The notes under the pieces are model-generated. The model was given only the letters and a program-made list of their open reading frames with translations. It ran no database searches and had not been told where the DNA came from. From WHSW01 sp963705955 (lineage in GTDB: Bacteria; Actinomycetota; Thermoleophilia; Solirubrobacterales; 70-9): a stretch of 64,000 nucleotides of DNA. Location: contig CAVPLH010000001.1 of assembly GCA_963705955.1 (NCBI GenBank), forward strand, positions 199,474-263,473, written 5' to 3'. Below are positions 19,663-27,797 of the stretch, piece by piece (the stretch's first letter is position 1; each line of letters opens with the position of its first letter). A program made the translations under genes and the position numbers.

Positions 19663-21402
19663 TCAGCCGAACGTGAACGCGTAGCCCTCGATCCCGTCCT
19701 CGAACCGGAGCTCGAGTGTGTGGCGGCCCGCCCGCGGCAGGTCGACGAGGCGGTAGAGGCGCTGGCGAGTGATCGTCGCCGCGCCGCGGTCGACGTCGTC
19801 ACCGGCGTCGCGCGCGGAGATCGGCTTGCCGTCGAGCAGGACCTCGAGCCGCCGAGCGCGATCGGGCGATCCGAGCACCAGGAACACCCGGCGGGCCTCG
19901 AACGAGAGCGAGAGCGTCGCGCCGGAGACGGCCTTCGCAGACTCTCCGGAGACGTCCCAGCGGCCACCGTAGGCGAACTGGTTCAGGTTCAGCGAGCCGG
20001 GGTCGGGCGCCGCGTAGGCGTTGTCGCCGGCGACCGGGCCCTGGACGTAGCCTTGGGCCCGGTCGGTTCCGAGGTAGGTCTCCGGCGTGCGGACGGCGGG
20101 GTCGGGAACCTCGGTGTGCTTCGGCTTCGCGATCGCGCCGAGACCGCCCCGGCCCGGGGCGGCGAGCAACGAGCGGATCGCCTTCTCCGTCTCGGCGTAC
20201 TTGCCCTCGCCGAAGTGGACGTAACGAACCTCCCCGTTCGAGTCGATCAAATAATGGGCCGGCCAATATTGGTTGCCGAATGCGTCCCAAGTGCCCAGGT
20301 CGTTGTCCTGGACGACGGGGTATTCGATCCCGTCTTGTGCGATCGCGTCCGCGACGTTGCCGGCGTCCTTCTCGAACGGGAACTCAGGCGAGTGCACGCC
20401 GACGATCGTCAGGCCGTCCTTGCGGTACTTGCTGTCCCACGACTCCAGGTAGGGGAGCGTGCGGATGCAGTTGATGCAGGTGTAGGTCCAGAAGTCGATC
20501 AGGACGACGTGGCCCGCAGACGTCAGCTCCTTGATCGAGAGCGGCCCGCCGGACGGCGTGTTGAACCATTGCTGGGTGTCCGTGAAGTCCGGCGCCGGGC
20601 CGTAGTCGGGGAGCTTCGCCCCCGCGGCGGCCGCGGCCGCCCCTCCCTCGGTCGCACTCGGCCCGCCGCGGACGGCGGCGAGCTGGTTGGCGACCGCGTC
20701 GCTGCGCTCGAGGCCGCCGCTCGGGTTGACCAGGAACGAGGGCAGGTCGGCGGCGATCGCGTTCTGGAACTTGAGGTCGAGGTTGGCGGTCATCGCCACC
20801 GCGACGATCACCATCGTCGCCCCGGTCGCCGCCTGGACCCAGTGGCGCGCGGGCTTCAGCCGCTCGAGGACCCGGCGGCCGCCGAGCATCAGCAGGTAGA
20901 GCACGGCGCCGGAGCCGACCGCGTAGGCGAGCGCCACGGCCAGCTTGCCTGCGGTGAAGTCCTGGGCCGCGGAGACCGTGATCACGCCGGCGAGGATCGG
21001 CCCCGCGCAGGGCGTGTAGACGAGTCCGAGGCTGGCCCCGAGCACCAGGCCGGATCCGAAGCCGTCGCCTCCGACCCGGGCCGGGCCGGGCGCGATCCGG
21101 CTGCCGAACGCCTCGATCCTGTCGCCGAGGCCGGGGACGAGCAGCGTGATCCCGAACCCGAACAGGGTCACGATCGCGAGCGTGCGAACGAGGTCGTCGG
21201 GCAGCCCGAGCACGTCGATCACGTAGACGAGGGCAACGGTCGCGAACGTGAACGCCGCGACGAGGCCGGTGACGACGCCGAGCGGGCGACGCCGCCCTCC
21301 CCCCACCCCCGCGCCGAGGACCGCGGGCAGGACCGGCAGCACGCAGGGTGAGAGCGCGGTCGCAGCGCCCGCGACGAGCGCGAACAGCATCAAGAGAATC
21401 AT
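19663..21402 (-). CDS. dipZ: DipZ-type CcdA-thioredoxin fusion membrane protein
   Basis: 579 aa, three parts. Residues 1-215 are a CcdA-like polytopic domain with Cys20 (ALSPCVLPVLP) and Cys132 (VYTPCAGPIL) for transmembrane electron transfer. Residues about 265-420 form an extracytoplasmic thioredoxin-like domain with Cys309/Cys312 (FWTYTCINCIRT). The C-terminal about 140 residues form a beta-rich carbohydrate-binding-like domain as in mycobacterial DipZ (NQFAYGGRWDVSGE, ending FEDGIEGYAFTFG). It moves reducing power from cytosolic thioredoxin to exported thiols. Length and order match M. tuberculosis DipZ. Start ATG at 21402. Confidence 0.9.
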   Translation of the reverse strand: MILLMLFALVAGAATALSPCVLPVLPAVLGAGVGGGRRRPLGVVTGLVAAFTFATVALVYVIDVLGLPDDLVRTLAIVTLFGFGITLLVPGLGDRIEAFGSRIAPGPARVGGDGFGSGLVLGASLGLVYTPCAGPILAGVITVSAAQDFTAGKLAVALAYAVGSGAVLYLLMLGGRRVLERLKPARHWVQAATGATMVIVAVAMTANLDLKFQNAIAADLPSFLVNPSGGLERSDAVANQLAAVRGGPSATEGGAAAAAAGAKLPDYGPAPDFTDTQQWFNTPSGGPLSIKELTSAGHVVLIDFWTYTCINCIRTLPYLESWDSKYRKDGLTIVGVHSPEFPFEKDAGNVADAIAQDGIEYPVVQDNDLGTWDAFGNQYWPAHYLIDSNGEVRYVHFGEGKYAETEKAIRSLLAAPGRGGLGAIAKPKHTEVPDPAVRTPETYLGTDRAQGYVQGPVAGDNAYAAPDPGSLNLNQFAYGGRWDVSGESAKAVSGATLSLSFEARRVFLVLGSPDRARRLEVLLDGKPISARDAGDDVDRGAATITRQRLYRLVDLPRAGRHTLELRFEDGIEGYAFTFG

Positions 21403-21507
21403 CTGAACGAAGAGTCGAGCCGGTTCCTAAAGCATTACGGAGCGTCTACGGCTCCGCCAGGTTGTACGTGCTCCAGCGGCTCGGCGATCATCGCGACGCC
21501 GAGGCGC

Positions 21508-22623
21508 TCAGTCGCGGCGGCGGCGACAGCGATAGAGCCTGACGCTCCCGTCGATCCCCTTCAGCCGCCGCGAGCCGGCGAACGACCAGTCGTAGGCGTC
21601 CTCGAGAGCATCGTGGACCTCCTCGAATGCGAGCACGCTGCCCGGCCGGGCGATCGCCGTGATTCGGCTCGCGAGGTTGACGGGACGCCCGTACCAGTCG
21701 CCGCCCCTCGGGACCGCCTGTCCGAGCGCCACCCCCGCTCTGAGGCTGGGGAACGCATCACCCTCGGCGTCGGCCGACTCGACCAGCGTCAGCGCCGACT
21801 CGACCACCGGCGCCGGCTCCGGGCCGACGATCATCGCGGCGTCACCGATCAGCTTCACCAGCCGCACCGGTGGCGCGACGGCGGCGGAGGCGAGCTCGCC
21901 GAGCCTTCCGGTGATCCGCCCGAGCTCGTCGAAATCGAGTCGCTCGCCGAGCTTCGTGAACTCGACCATGTCGGCGAAGCAGACGGTGACCTCGTCGGTC
22001 GTCGCGGCACGCCCCGAGGCGAGCTCGGCCTGGCCGAACGCGTCGTGGCGTATCTGCTCGCGGAGATGAAGCGCGAGCACGTGCGAGAGCGACGCGCCGA
22101 TCAGCGGCAGGAACTCCTCGGTCGCGGCGGCGAAGCGGTGCGCGGCGTCGTACTCGGTGTCGCCCTCCCGCATGTACGCGTCGGCGATCAAGCGCCGGTT
22201 CGCCGCGGCGAGCTGCGACATCGTCATCCCGAGCAGACGGGCGACCTCGAGCACCCCCTCGTCGGGCAGCCCGCCGTCGCGGAGCGCCTGAACCCGGCGC
22301 GCCGCCTCGACGTCCCGCTCGGTGTAGATCCGCGCCTCGTCGGTCGGCAGCGCCATCCCCAACGCCCGCCACTGGCGCTCGAGGAACTCCTTCTCCATTC
22401 CGGCCCGCGTCGCAACCTCGGCCGCGGTGAGGCGCTCTCCCCCGCCGCTCAGGATCCGCTCCACCGGCAACAGCGCGAGCCGCTGCTCGGCGACCGCCCT
22501 GCGCAGCTCGTCGAGCGTCGCGCCGTCGGCGGCGAGCTCGCGAAGCAGCTTCAATCGGGCCTCTCGGGCCTCGCCCTCCACCCCCTCGAGCAGGCCCTCG
22601 GCTGCGAAGTCGGTCTCGGCCAT
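21508..22623 (-). CDS. Class III adenylate cyclase with Rv1264-like regulatory domain
   Basis: 371 aa. The N-terminal about 190 residues form a helical regulatory domain resembling the pH-sensing autoinhibitory domain of mycobacterial Rv1264 (LTAAEVATRAGMEKEFL, then YTERDVEAARRVQALRDGG). The C-terminal cyclase homology domain carries the first metal Asp in VCFADMVEFTKLG, the second in LVKLIGDAAMIVG with the Lys expected for ATP, and the transition-state Asn/Arg in GRPVNLASRIT, so it should be active. It makes cAMP. ATG 22623 gives MAETDFAAEG. It is divergent from the LON-domain gene, with the starts 40 bp apart. Confidence 0.88.
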   Translation of the reverse strand: MAETDFAAEGLLEGVEGEAREARLKLLRELAADGATLDELRRAVAEQRLALLPVERILSGGGERLTAAEVATRAGMEKEFLERQWRALGMALPTDEARIYTERDVEAARRVQALRDGGLPDEGVLEVARLLGMTMSQLAAANRRLIADAYMREGDTEYDAAHRFAAATEEFLPLIGASLSHVLALHLREQIRHDAFGQAELASGRAATTDEVTVCFADMVEFTKLGERLDFDELGRITGRLGELASAAVAPPVRLVKLIGDAAMIVGPEPAPVVESALTLVESADAEGDAFPSLRAGVALGQAVPRGGDWYGRPVNLASRITAIARPGSVLAFEEVHDALEDAYDWSFAGSRRLKGIDGSVRLYRCRRRRD

Positions 22624-22662
22624 CTGCAGCCGCCCATTCTCTTGGTTCCTACAATTGACGGT

Positions 22663-23310
22663 ATGGACGCCGACGGCGTCGAGCTGCCGATCTTCGAGCT
22701 GCCCCTTGTGCTGCTCCCCGGCGAGCTCCTGCCGCTGCACATCTTCGAGGAGCGCTACAAGCGGATGATCGCCCGCTGCGTCGACGACGGTGAGCCGTTC
22801 GGGATCGTCTTTCGCGACGACGAGGGTGGCGCCCGCCGGGTCGGCTGCGAAGCGCGGGTGACCGAGGTCACCGAGCGCTTCGACGACGGGCGCCTCAACA
22901 TCCTGGTCACCGGCGAGCGGCCGTTCCGGGTGCTCGACCGCTTCGACTCCGCCGACTACCCCGCCGGCGAGGTGGCGCCCGTCGAGCCCGGAGGCACCGA
23001 GGGCGAGACCGGGGTGGTCGACGCCGCGAGCGAGGCCCGAGAGGCGTTCGCCGAGCTCGTCCGCAGGGTCGGCGGTGAGGAGCCGGAGCGCGCCGAGCTC
23101 GAGGCGACCGATTCGTACGGGATCGCCGCCAGGGTCGAGCTGCCGTCGGAGACGAAGCAGCAGCTGCTCGAGCTGCGCTCCGAGCCGCGCCGGATGGAGG
23201 TGCTCGCCGCGGCCCTGCAGGCGCTCGTCCGCGCCGTCGCCCGCTCGCGCGAGATCGCCGAGCGCGCGAAGATGAACGGCAAGGTGATCATCGCCGACGT
23301 CGAGGACTAG
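22663..23310 (+). CDS. LON substrate-binding-domain protein (no protease domain)
   Basis: 215 aa matching only the N-terminal LON (PUA-like) domain. Motifs are ELPIFELPLVLLPGELLPLH and IFEERYKRMIARC at the start, then GIVFRDDEG, RLNILVTGERPFRVLDR and a helical C-terminal half. No AAA or Ser-Lys protease domain follows, as in the YcaO-linked or cereblon-like stand-alone LON proteins common in bacteria. Role unknown, possibly substrate recognition. TACAAT lies 7 nt before ATG 22663 (leaderless). It shares a 40-bp divergent spacer with the adenylate cyclase. Confidence 0.88.
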   Translation: MDADGVELPIFELPLVLLPGELLPLHIFEERYKRMIARCVDDGEPFGIVFRDDEGGARRVGCEARVTEVTERFDDGRLNILVTGERPFRVLDRFDSADYPAGEVAPVEPGGTEGETGVVDAASEAREAFAELVRRVGGEEPERAELEATDSYGIAARVELPSETKQQLLELRSEPRRMEVLAAALQALVRAVARSREIAERAKMNGKVIIADVED

Positions 23311-23313
23311 CCG

Positions 23314-24798
23314 CTAGGCCTCCGCCACGGCCCCGCCGCGGCGCGGGTCGCCGGCACCGCGAAGCCTTCCGGACCCGGGGTCGCGGGAGACCGCGTGGAC
23401 GCCGCCGAAGAAGACGTTGCGCGCCGGCCAGCGGACGACCTCGTATCCGCTTCGCTCGAGCCGACCGAGGGCGGCCTCGTCGACGCCGGGCTCGGCCTGG
23501 ACCGCGCCGTCCTCGTAGTGGACCCGCGGGGCGACCACCGCAGCCCGAACCTCGAGGCCGTCGCCGAGCATGCGGACGATCGTCTGCAGGATCGCGGAGC
23601 GGATCCGGTTCGAGCCGCCGCTGCCGAGCCCGACCTCGATGCCGCCCTCGCCGAGGACCACGGTCGGCGACATCATCGACGGCATCCGGCGGCCCGCCGA
23701 GTGGCGATGGAAGCCGAACGGGTTCAGGTCCTCCTCGCCGAGCATGTTGTTGAGGTGGACGCCGGTCGCCGGCACGACGAGCCCCGAGCCGGTGCCGTTC
23801 GAGCAGGTGACGCTCGCGCAGCGGCCCTCGCCGTCGACGGCGGTGATATGCGTCGTCGAGCCGAGCCGGTCGGCGGCGAGGAACCGCTCCCCGAAGCCGT
23901 CCTCGTAGAGCCCGGAGAGGAACTCCTCCGACCGTGCCTCCTGCGCGGCTCTCATCGCTGCGACGATCTCGTCGATCCGGCAACGGGGCTCGCGCGCGAG
24001 CAGCTCGAGCGCGTAGGCGATCAGGATCCCGCCCGAGGACGGGGGCGGGTTGGTGAGCACCTCGCGGCCCGCGAAACGGGCGCTGACCGGCTCGCGGTGA
24101 ACCGGTTGGTAGGCGGCGAGGTCGGCGGTACCGAGCGTCCCGCCGCGCTCCAGCACCCAGTCCGAGAGCGCGGTCGCCACCTCGCCACGGTAGAACGGCT
24201 CGGCGCCCTCGGCTCCGAGCCGCTCGAGCGCGTCGCCGAGCTCGGTGAACCGGAACAGGTCGCCCTCGCGGAGCAGCGCGCCGTCTGGCGCGTAGATCGC
24301 CCGTGCCTCCTCGTAGTGGGTCAGGATCGGCTCGAGGATGCGGATGAAATAGGCCTGCTCGTCGTTGATCGTGACGCCCTCGCGCGCCAGCCTCGACGCC
24401 GGCGCTGCAAGCTCCGCGAGCGTCATCGTGCCGAACCTGCGCAACGCCTCCTCGACGCCCGCAGGGACTCCCGGCACGCCGCAGGACGCCGCGCCGACGT
24501 GGAAGATCTGGGACGACTCGGGCGTGAAGTGGACCGGGATCGGCACCAGCTCGGAGCTGCGCCGCCGGCCGTCGATTCCGGGGGCGACGACGAAGAAGTC
24601 GAGCACCACCGCCTCGGAGCCCGTGTGGACGAGCATGTACCCGCCCGCTCCGAGTCCCGTCAACGGGCTCTCGGTGACGAACGACGCCATCGCCGCGGCG
24701 ACCGCGGCGTCGACCGCGTTGCCGCCCTCGCGGAGCGCTGCCGCGCCGGCCTCGGCGGTGAGCGGGTGTCCCGCAGCGACGACGCCGCGCGAGCTCAT
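23314..24798 (-). CDS. ggt: Gamma-glutamyltransferase
   Basis: 494 aa Ntn hydrolase, somewhat short because the N-terminal export signal of enterobacterial GGT is absent (it starts MSSRGVVAAGHPLTAEAG), so it may be cytosolic. The autocatalytic cleavage site/nucleophile Thr is in DRLGSTTHITAVD (about residue 321), followed by CSNGTGSGLVVPATG and GRRMPSMMSPTVV, the glutamyl-binding region. It cleaves gamma-glutamyl bonds of glutathione-like compounds or poly-gamma-glutamate. It lies 33 bp downstream of ftsZ on the same strand with a weak ribosome site and is convergent with the LON gene by 3 bp. Confidence 0.9.
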   Translation of the reverse strand: MSSRGVVAAGHPLTAEAGAAALREGGNAVDAAVAAAMASFVTESPLTGLGAGGYMLVHTGSEAVVLDFFVVAPGIDGRRRSSELVPIPVHFTPESSQIFHVGAASCGVPGVPAGVEEALRRFGTMTLAELAAPASRLAREGVTINDEQAYFIRILEPILTHYEEARAIYAPDGALLREGDLFRFTELGDALERLGAEGAEPFYRGEVATALSDWVLERGGTLGTADLAAYQPVHREPVSARFAGREVLTNPPPSSGGILIAYALELLAREPRCRIDEIVAAMRAAQEARSEEFLSGLYEDGFGERFLAADRLGSTTHITAVDGEGRCASVTCSNGTGSGLVVPATGVHLNNMLGEEDLNPFGFHRHSAGRRMPSMMSPTVVLGEGGIEVGLGSGGSNRIRSAILQTIVRMLGDGLEVRAAVVAPRVHYEDGAVQAEPGVDEAALGRLERSGYEVVRWPARNVFFGGVHAVSRDPGSGRLRGAGDPRRGGAVAEA

Positions 24799-24831
24799 GG
24801 TGGTGCCGCGCGGTTGGCGCTCCCCGGGCGC

Positions 24832-26337
24832 TCAGCCGCCAGGGACGTACTCGGGCACGTCGAGATCGAAGTCGCGGGAACGCGACTCGGGTCGCTTCGC
24901 GGGACGACGCTCGGCCGGGCGCCGGCTCGACACCTCGGGCGCGCCGATCGCGCGACGCTCGCCGCTGCGCGACCGGTCCGCGGGCCGGGTGCGCTCGTCG
25001 AAGCGGGTGGCGATCACGGTGATCCAGACCTCGTCGTCGATCGAGTCGTCGAGATTCGCGCCGAAGATGATGTTCGCGTCCGGGTGGGCCGCCTCCTGGA
25101 CGATCTTCGCGGCCTCGGAGACCTCGAGCAGGGTCAGCTCGGGTCCGCCGGTGATCGAGAGCAGGATCGAACGCGCCCCGTCGACGGAGGTCTCGAGCAG
25201 CGGCGAGGAGACCGCGCTCTCCGCGGCGCGGACGGCGCGGTTGTCGCCGGCGCCCATCCCGATCCCGAGCAGGGCGTGGCCCGCGTCGCGCATCGTCGTC
25301 CGAACGTCGGCGAAGTCGAGGTTGATCATCCCGGGGAGCGTGATCAGCTCGGAGATGCCCTGGACACCCTGCCGGAGGACATCGTCGGCGACCTGGAAGG
25401 CCTCCATCATCGTGGTCGTCTTCGCGAGCACGGTGAGCAGGCGCTCGTTCGGGACCACGATCAGCGTGTCGACCTCGGAGCCGAGCGCCCGAACGCCGTC
25501 CTCGGCCTGGCTGCTGCGCCGCGATCCCTCGAACTTGAACGGCTTCGTGACGATCCCGACGGTGAGCGCGCCGACGTCCCGGGCGAGCCGGGCGATCACC
25601 GGCGCCGCGCCGGTCCCGGTGCCGCCGCCCGCACCGCAGGTGACGAAGACCATGTCCGAGCCCTTGAGCAGCCGCTTGATCTTGTCCTGCTCCTCGAACG
25701 CCGCTCGATAGCCGAGCTCCGGCTTCGAGCCGGCTCCGAGGCCCCGGGCGACGCCGCTGCCGAGGTGAACCGTGACGTCGGCGTTCGACTGTTGCAGCGA
25801 TTGCAGGTCTGTGTTGACCGCGAGGAACTCGACCCCCGAGATGCCGGCGTCGACCATCCGGTTGATCGCGTTGACGCCCGCCCCGCCGACGCCGACGACG
25901 CGGATCACAGGCTGATGGGGGGTCGGCTCGCCGGAGCCGAAGTCACCGCGGAAGCTCGGCTCGTCGCGGCCGTAGGTGGGGCCCTCGACGTCGAGGGCGT
26001 CGTCGCTGAAGATCCTCGAGAGGCGCTCCTTCGCCTCCGGCGGGGACGATGGCGGCGCGTCGTCCTCGACCCGATAAGCCCGCACGTCGGGCTCGCTCGA
26101 CTGCGGCTCGGATGCCCGCGTCTCGTCGTCGGACTCGGCGTGGTCGAACGGCGCCTGGCGCTCGGGCTCGCGGCCGGCCGGCGCCTCGGCGGGCTCCTCC
26201 TTGAGCACCCGCGTCTCGTCGGACGCCTCGGGGTCCTTCGACGAGCGGGCCTCGGGCGGATCCTCGGGGTCGACCGTGGAGCGGAAGAGATCGGCGAGCG
26301 GGCCCTCTCGCATGCTCGCCCGCTTACGGCGCGCCAT
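24832..26337 (-). CDS. ftsZ: FtsZ-type tubulin-like GTPase with long N-terminal extension
   Basis: 501 aa. Residues about 1-142 are a charged, low-complexity extension (Glu, Asp, Pro, Ser rich) absent from ordinary FtsZ. The core begins VIRVVGVGGAGVNAINRM. It has AVNTDLQSL, the tubulin signature CGAGGGTGTGAAP (about 234-246) and the catalytic T7 loop NLDFADVRTTM, so GTPase and polymerisation residues are intact. The C-terminus DFDLDVPEYVPGG resembles the FtsZ tail that binds FtsA/SepF-type partners. The start ATG has AGGAGGT 8 nt upstream, inside the end of parA, with a 14-bp gene overlap. It is next to a ParA gene and not murC/ftsQ. It may be the only FtsZ or a second paralogue. Confidence 0.9.
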   Translation of the reverse strand: MARRKRASMREGPLADLFRSTVDPEDPPEARSSKDPEASDETRVLKEEPAEAPAGREPERQAPFDHAESDDETRASEPQSSEPDVRAYRVEDDAPPSSPPEAKERLSRIFSDDALDVEGPTYGRDEPSFRGDFGSGEPTPHQPVIRVVGVGGAGVNAINRMVDAGISGVEFLAVNTDLQSLQQSNADVTVHLGSGVARGLGAGSKPELGYRAAFEEQDKIKRLLKGSDMVFVTCGAGGGTGTGAAPVIARLARDVGALTVGIVTKPFKFEGSRRSSQAEDGVRALGSEVDTLIVVPNERLLTVLAKTTTMMEAFQVADDVLRQGVQGISELITLPGMINLDFADVRTTMRDAGHALLGIGMGAGDNRAVRAAESAVSSPLLETSVDGARSILLSITGGPELTLLEVSEAAKIVQEAAHPDANIIFGANLDDSIDDEVWITVIATRFDERTRPADRSRSGERRAIGAPEVSSRRPAERRPAKRPESRSRDFDLDVPEYVPGG

Positions 26338-27640
26338 TCGTCAGTACCTCCTGGGCCAGCGCCCGGTAGTAGTCGGCCGCGTTGCCCTTGGGATCGTACT
26401 TCAGGACGCTGGCTCCACGAACGGGCGCCTCCGCGAACTTGATCGCCTTGCGGATCCTCGACTTGAAGACGAGCTCGCCGAAGTTCTCCTCGAGGATCTC
26501 GACGGCCTCCTTGGCGTGAACCGTGCGAGCGTCGAGCATCGTCGGCAGGATGCCCTCGATCTCGACTCTCGGATTGAGGTTCTCCTGGATCATCTCGAGC
26601 GTGTTCTGGAGCTGCAGCAGCCCCCGCATCGACAGGTACTCGCACTGGACCGGAACGATCACCTTGTCGGACGCGGTGAGCGCGTTGATGGTCAACAACC
26701 CGAGGCTCGGAGGCGTGTCGATGCAGACGAAGTCGTAGTCCTCGGCGACCACCGAGAGCGCCTTCTCGAGCGAGCGCTCGCGGCCGATCTGGGTCGACAT
26801 CGCGATCTCCGCCCCGGCGAGGTCGATCGAGGCGACCGCGATGTCGATCTCGCGCTCGTGGACCACTTCGCGGATCGGGATGTGGTGGACGAGGACGTCG
26901 AACATCGACTTCTCGACCTTGTCGGGATCGATTCCCTGGCTCATCGTCAGGTTGCCCTGAGGGTCGAGGTCGACGCAGAGGACCCGGTGGCCGGACTCGG
27001 CGAAGGCGACGGCGAGGTTGAGGGTCGTCGTCGTCTTCGCGACGCCTCCCTTCTGGTTCGCGAAGCTGATCACCTTGGCGCGCCGGGCCGCGTCGCCGTC
27101 GCCGTCGGCTTCGCCGCTCGAGGCCTGCGGGACGCGGCGCGGGGCGATCGCCTGGCTGGCGGTGATCCGCACCTCCTCATCCTCCTGCGGCTCGGGAACC
27201 GGGCTCACCGGGACGCGGCTCGCCACGGGCCCGGGCGCCGCAACGGTCGGCTCGCTCGGCTCGGGGGACTCCGGTGCCGGGGCGCTCGGTCCGTCGCCCG
27301 GGAACGGGTTCAGCGGATCGATCCTGGCCGCATCCGGCTCGCCGACCGGCTCCGTCGGCTCGGCGCTCACCGGCTCGGTCGGCGCCGGCTCCGGTGACGG
27401 CGGGGCGGAAACGCTCGCTTCCGGCTCGGTCGGCGCCGGCTCCGGTGACGGCGGGGCGGGGACGCTCGCCTCCGGCTCGCTCGGGGGCGCCGGCGGGGTC
27501 GTCTGTGGCGCGGGCATCTCGGGCTCGGGCGCGACGGCCTGCGGCTCGGCCACGTCGGCGTCGCCGTTTCGCGTGTAGGAACCCCTGAGGTCCGCCTTTC
27601 GATCTTTTCCGGATCGCGATCCGCGGCTGAAAAATCCCAT
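26324..27640 (-). CDS. parA: ParA/MinD-family ATPase with Pro/Glu-rich N-terminal extension
   Basis: 438 aa. Residues about 30-180 are a disordered Pro/Glu/Ala/Ser region that includes a 17-residue tandem repeat (EPEASVPAPPSPEPAPT, twice). The ATPase domain begins AKVISFANQKGGVAKTTTTLN with a deviant Walker A (Lys197-Thr204). It then has VDLDPQGNLTMSQGI, IDTPPSLGLLTINAL and GILPTMLDARTVHAKE, typical chromosomal ParA. No ParB or parS is seen nearby. The overlap with ftsZ suggests a linked role, such as positioning the division machinery, with the disordered tail perhaps a tether. The first residues MGFFSRGSRSGKDRK are basic. Confidence 0.88.
   Translation of the reverse strand: MGFFSRGSRSGKDRKADLRGSYTRNGDADVAEPQAVAPEPEMPAPQTTPPAPPSEPEASVPAPPSPEPAPTEPEASVSAPPSPEPAPTEPVSAEPTEPVGEPDAARIDPLNPFPGDGPSAPAPESPEPSEPTVAAPGPVASRVPVSPVPEPQEDEEVRITASQAIAPRRVPQASSGEADGDGDAARRAKVISFANQKGGVAKTTTTLNLAVAFAESGHRVLCVDLDPQGNLTMSQGIDPDKVEKSMFDVLVHHIPIREVVHEREIDIAVASIDLAGAEIAMSTQIGRERSLEKALSVVAEDYDFVCIDTPPSLGLLTINALTASDKVIVPVQCEYLSMRGLLQLQNTLEMIQENLNPRVEIEGILPTMLDARTVHAKEAVEILEENFGELVFKSRIRKAIKFAEAPVRGASVLKYDPKGNAADYYRALAQEVLTNGAP
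27370..27471. repeat. 51-bp tandem repeat in parA 5' region
   Basis: Two adjacent copies offset by 51 bp (for example CGGCTCGGTCGGCGCCGGCT at 27371 and 27422) differ at a few bases. They encode the 17-residue Pro/Glu repeats of the disordered ParA N-terminus. In-frame expansion by slippage would change tail length without breaking the protein. Confidence 0.8.
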
Positions 27641-27730
27641 CGTTCGCGACTATTCGCACACGCACGGTCCTTTCCTTCCCCTGCAGCGGTTCCGGCTTCA
27701 CGGTGTGCCGCCGCGGGTACGATCCGCCGG

Positions 27731-27796
27731 ATGAGGGGTCCGGGCCAGGGTCATCCGATCGACACGGTGATCGAGCCCGTGGCGGCAACCATCTGA
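27731..27796 (+). CDS. Possible 21-codon leader peptide upstream of ArsA-like pair
   Basis: An ATG at 27731 opens a 21-residue frame (MRGPGQGHPIDTVIEPVAATI) ending at a TGA 1 nt before the GTG of the next gene. A TACGAT box lies 7 nt upstream, the same geometry as leaderless starts throughout the window. The transcript therefore probably begins at or near this ATG and not at the ATPase GTG. It may be a leader that couples translation, or the ATPase frame could be extended by an unseen frameshift. Speculative. Confidence 0.35.
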   Translation: MRGPGQGHPIDTVIEPVAATI

Positions 27797-27797
27797 G

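Noticed and set aside
21403..21507. Possible tRNA or small RNA between dipZ and the cyclase gene (GGAGC...GCTCC hairpin)
   Set aside because: No cloverleaf, anticodon arm or T-loop consensus can be folded; it is probably just a weak terminator-like hairpin.
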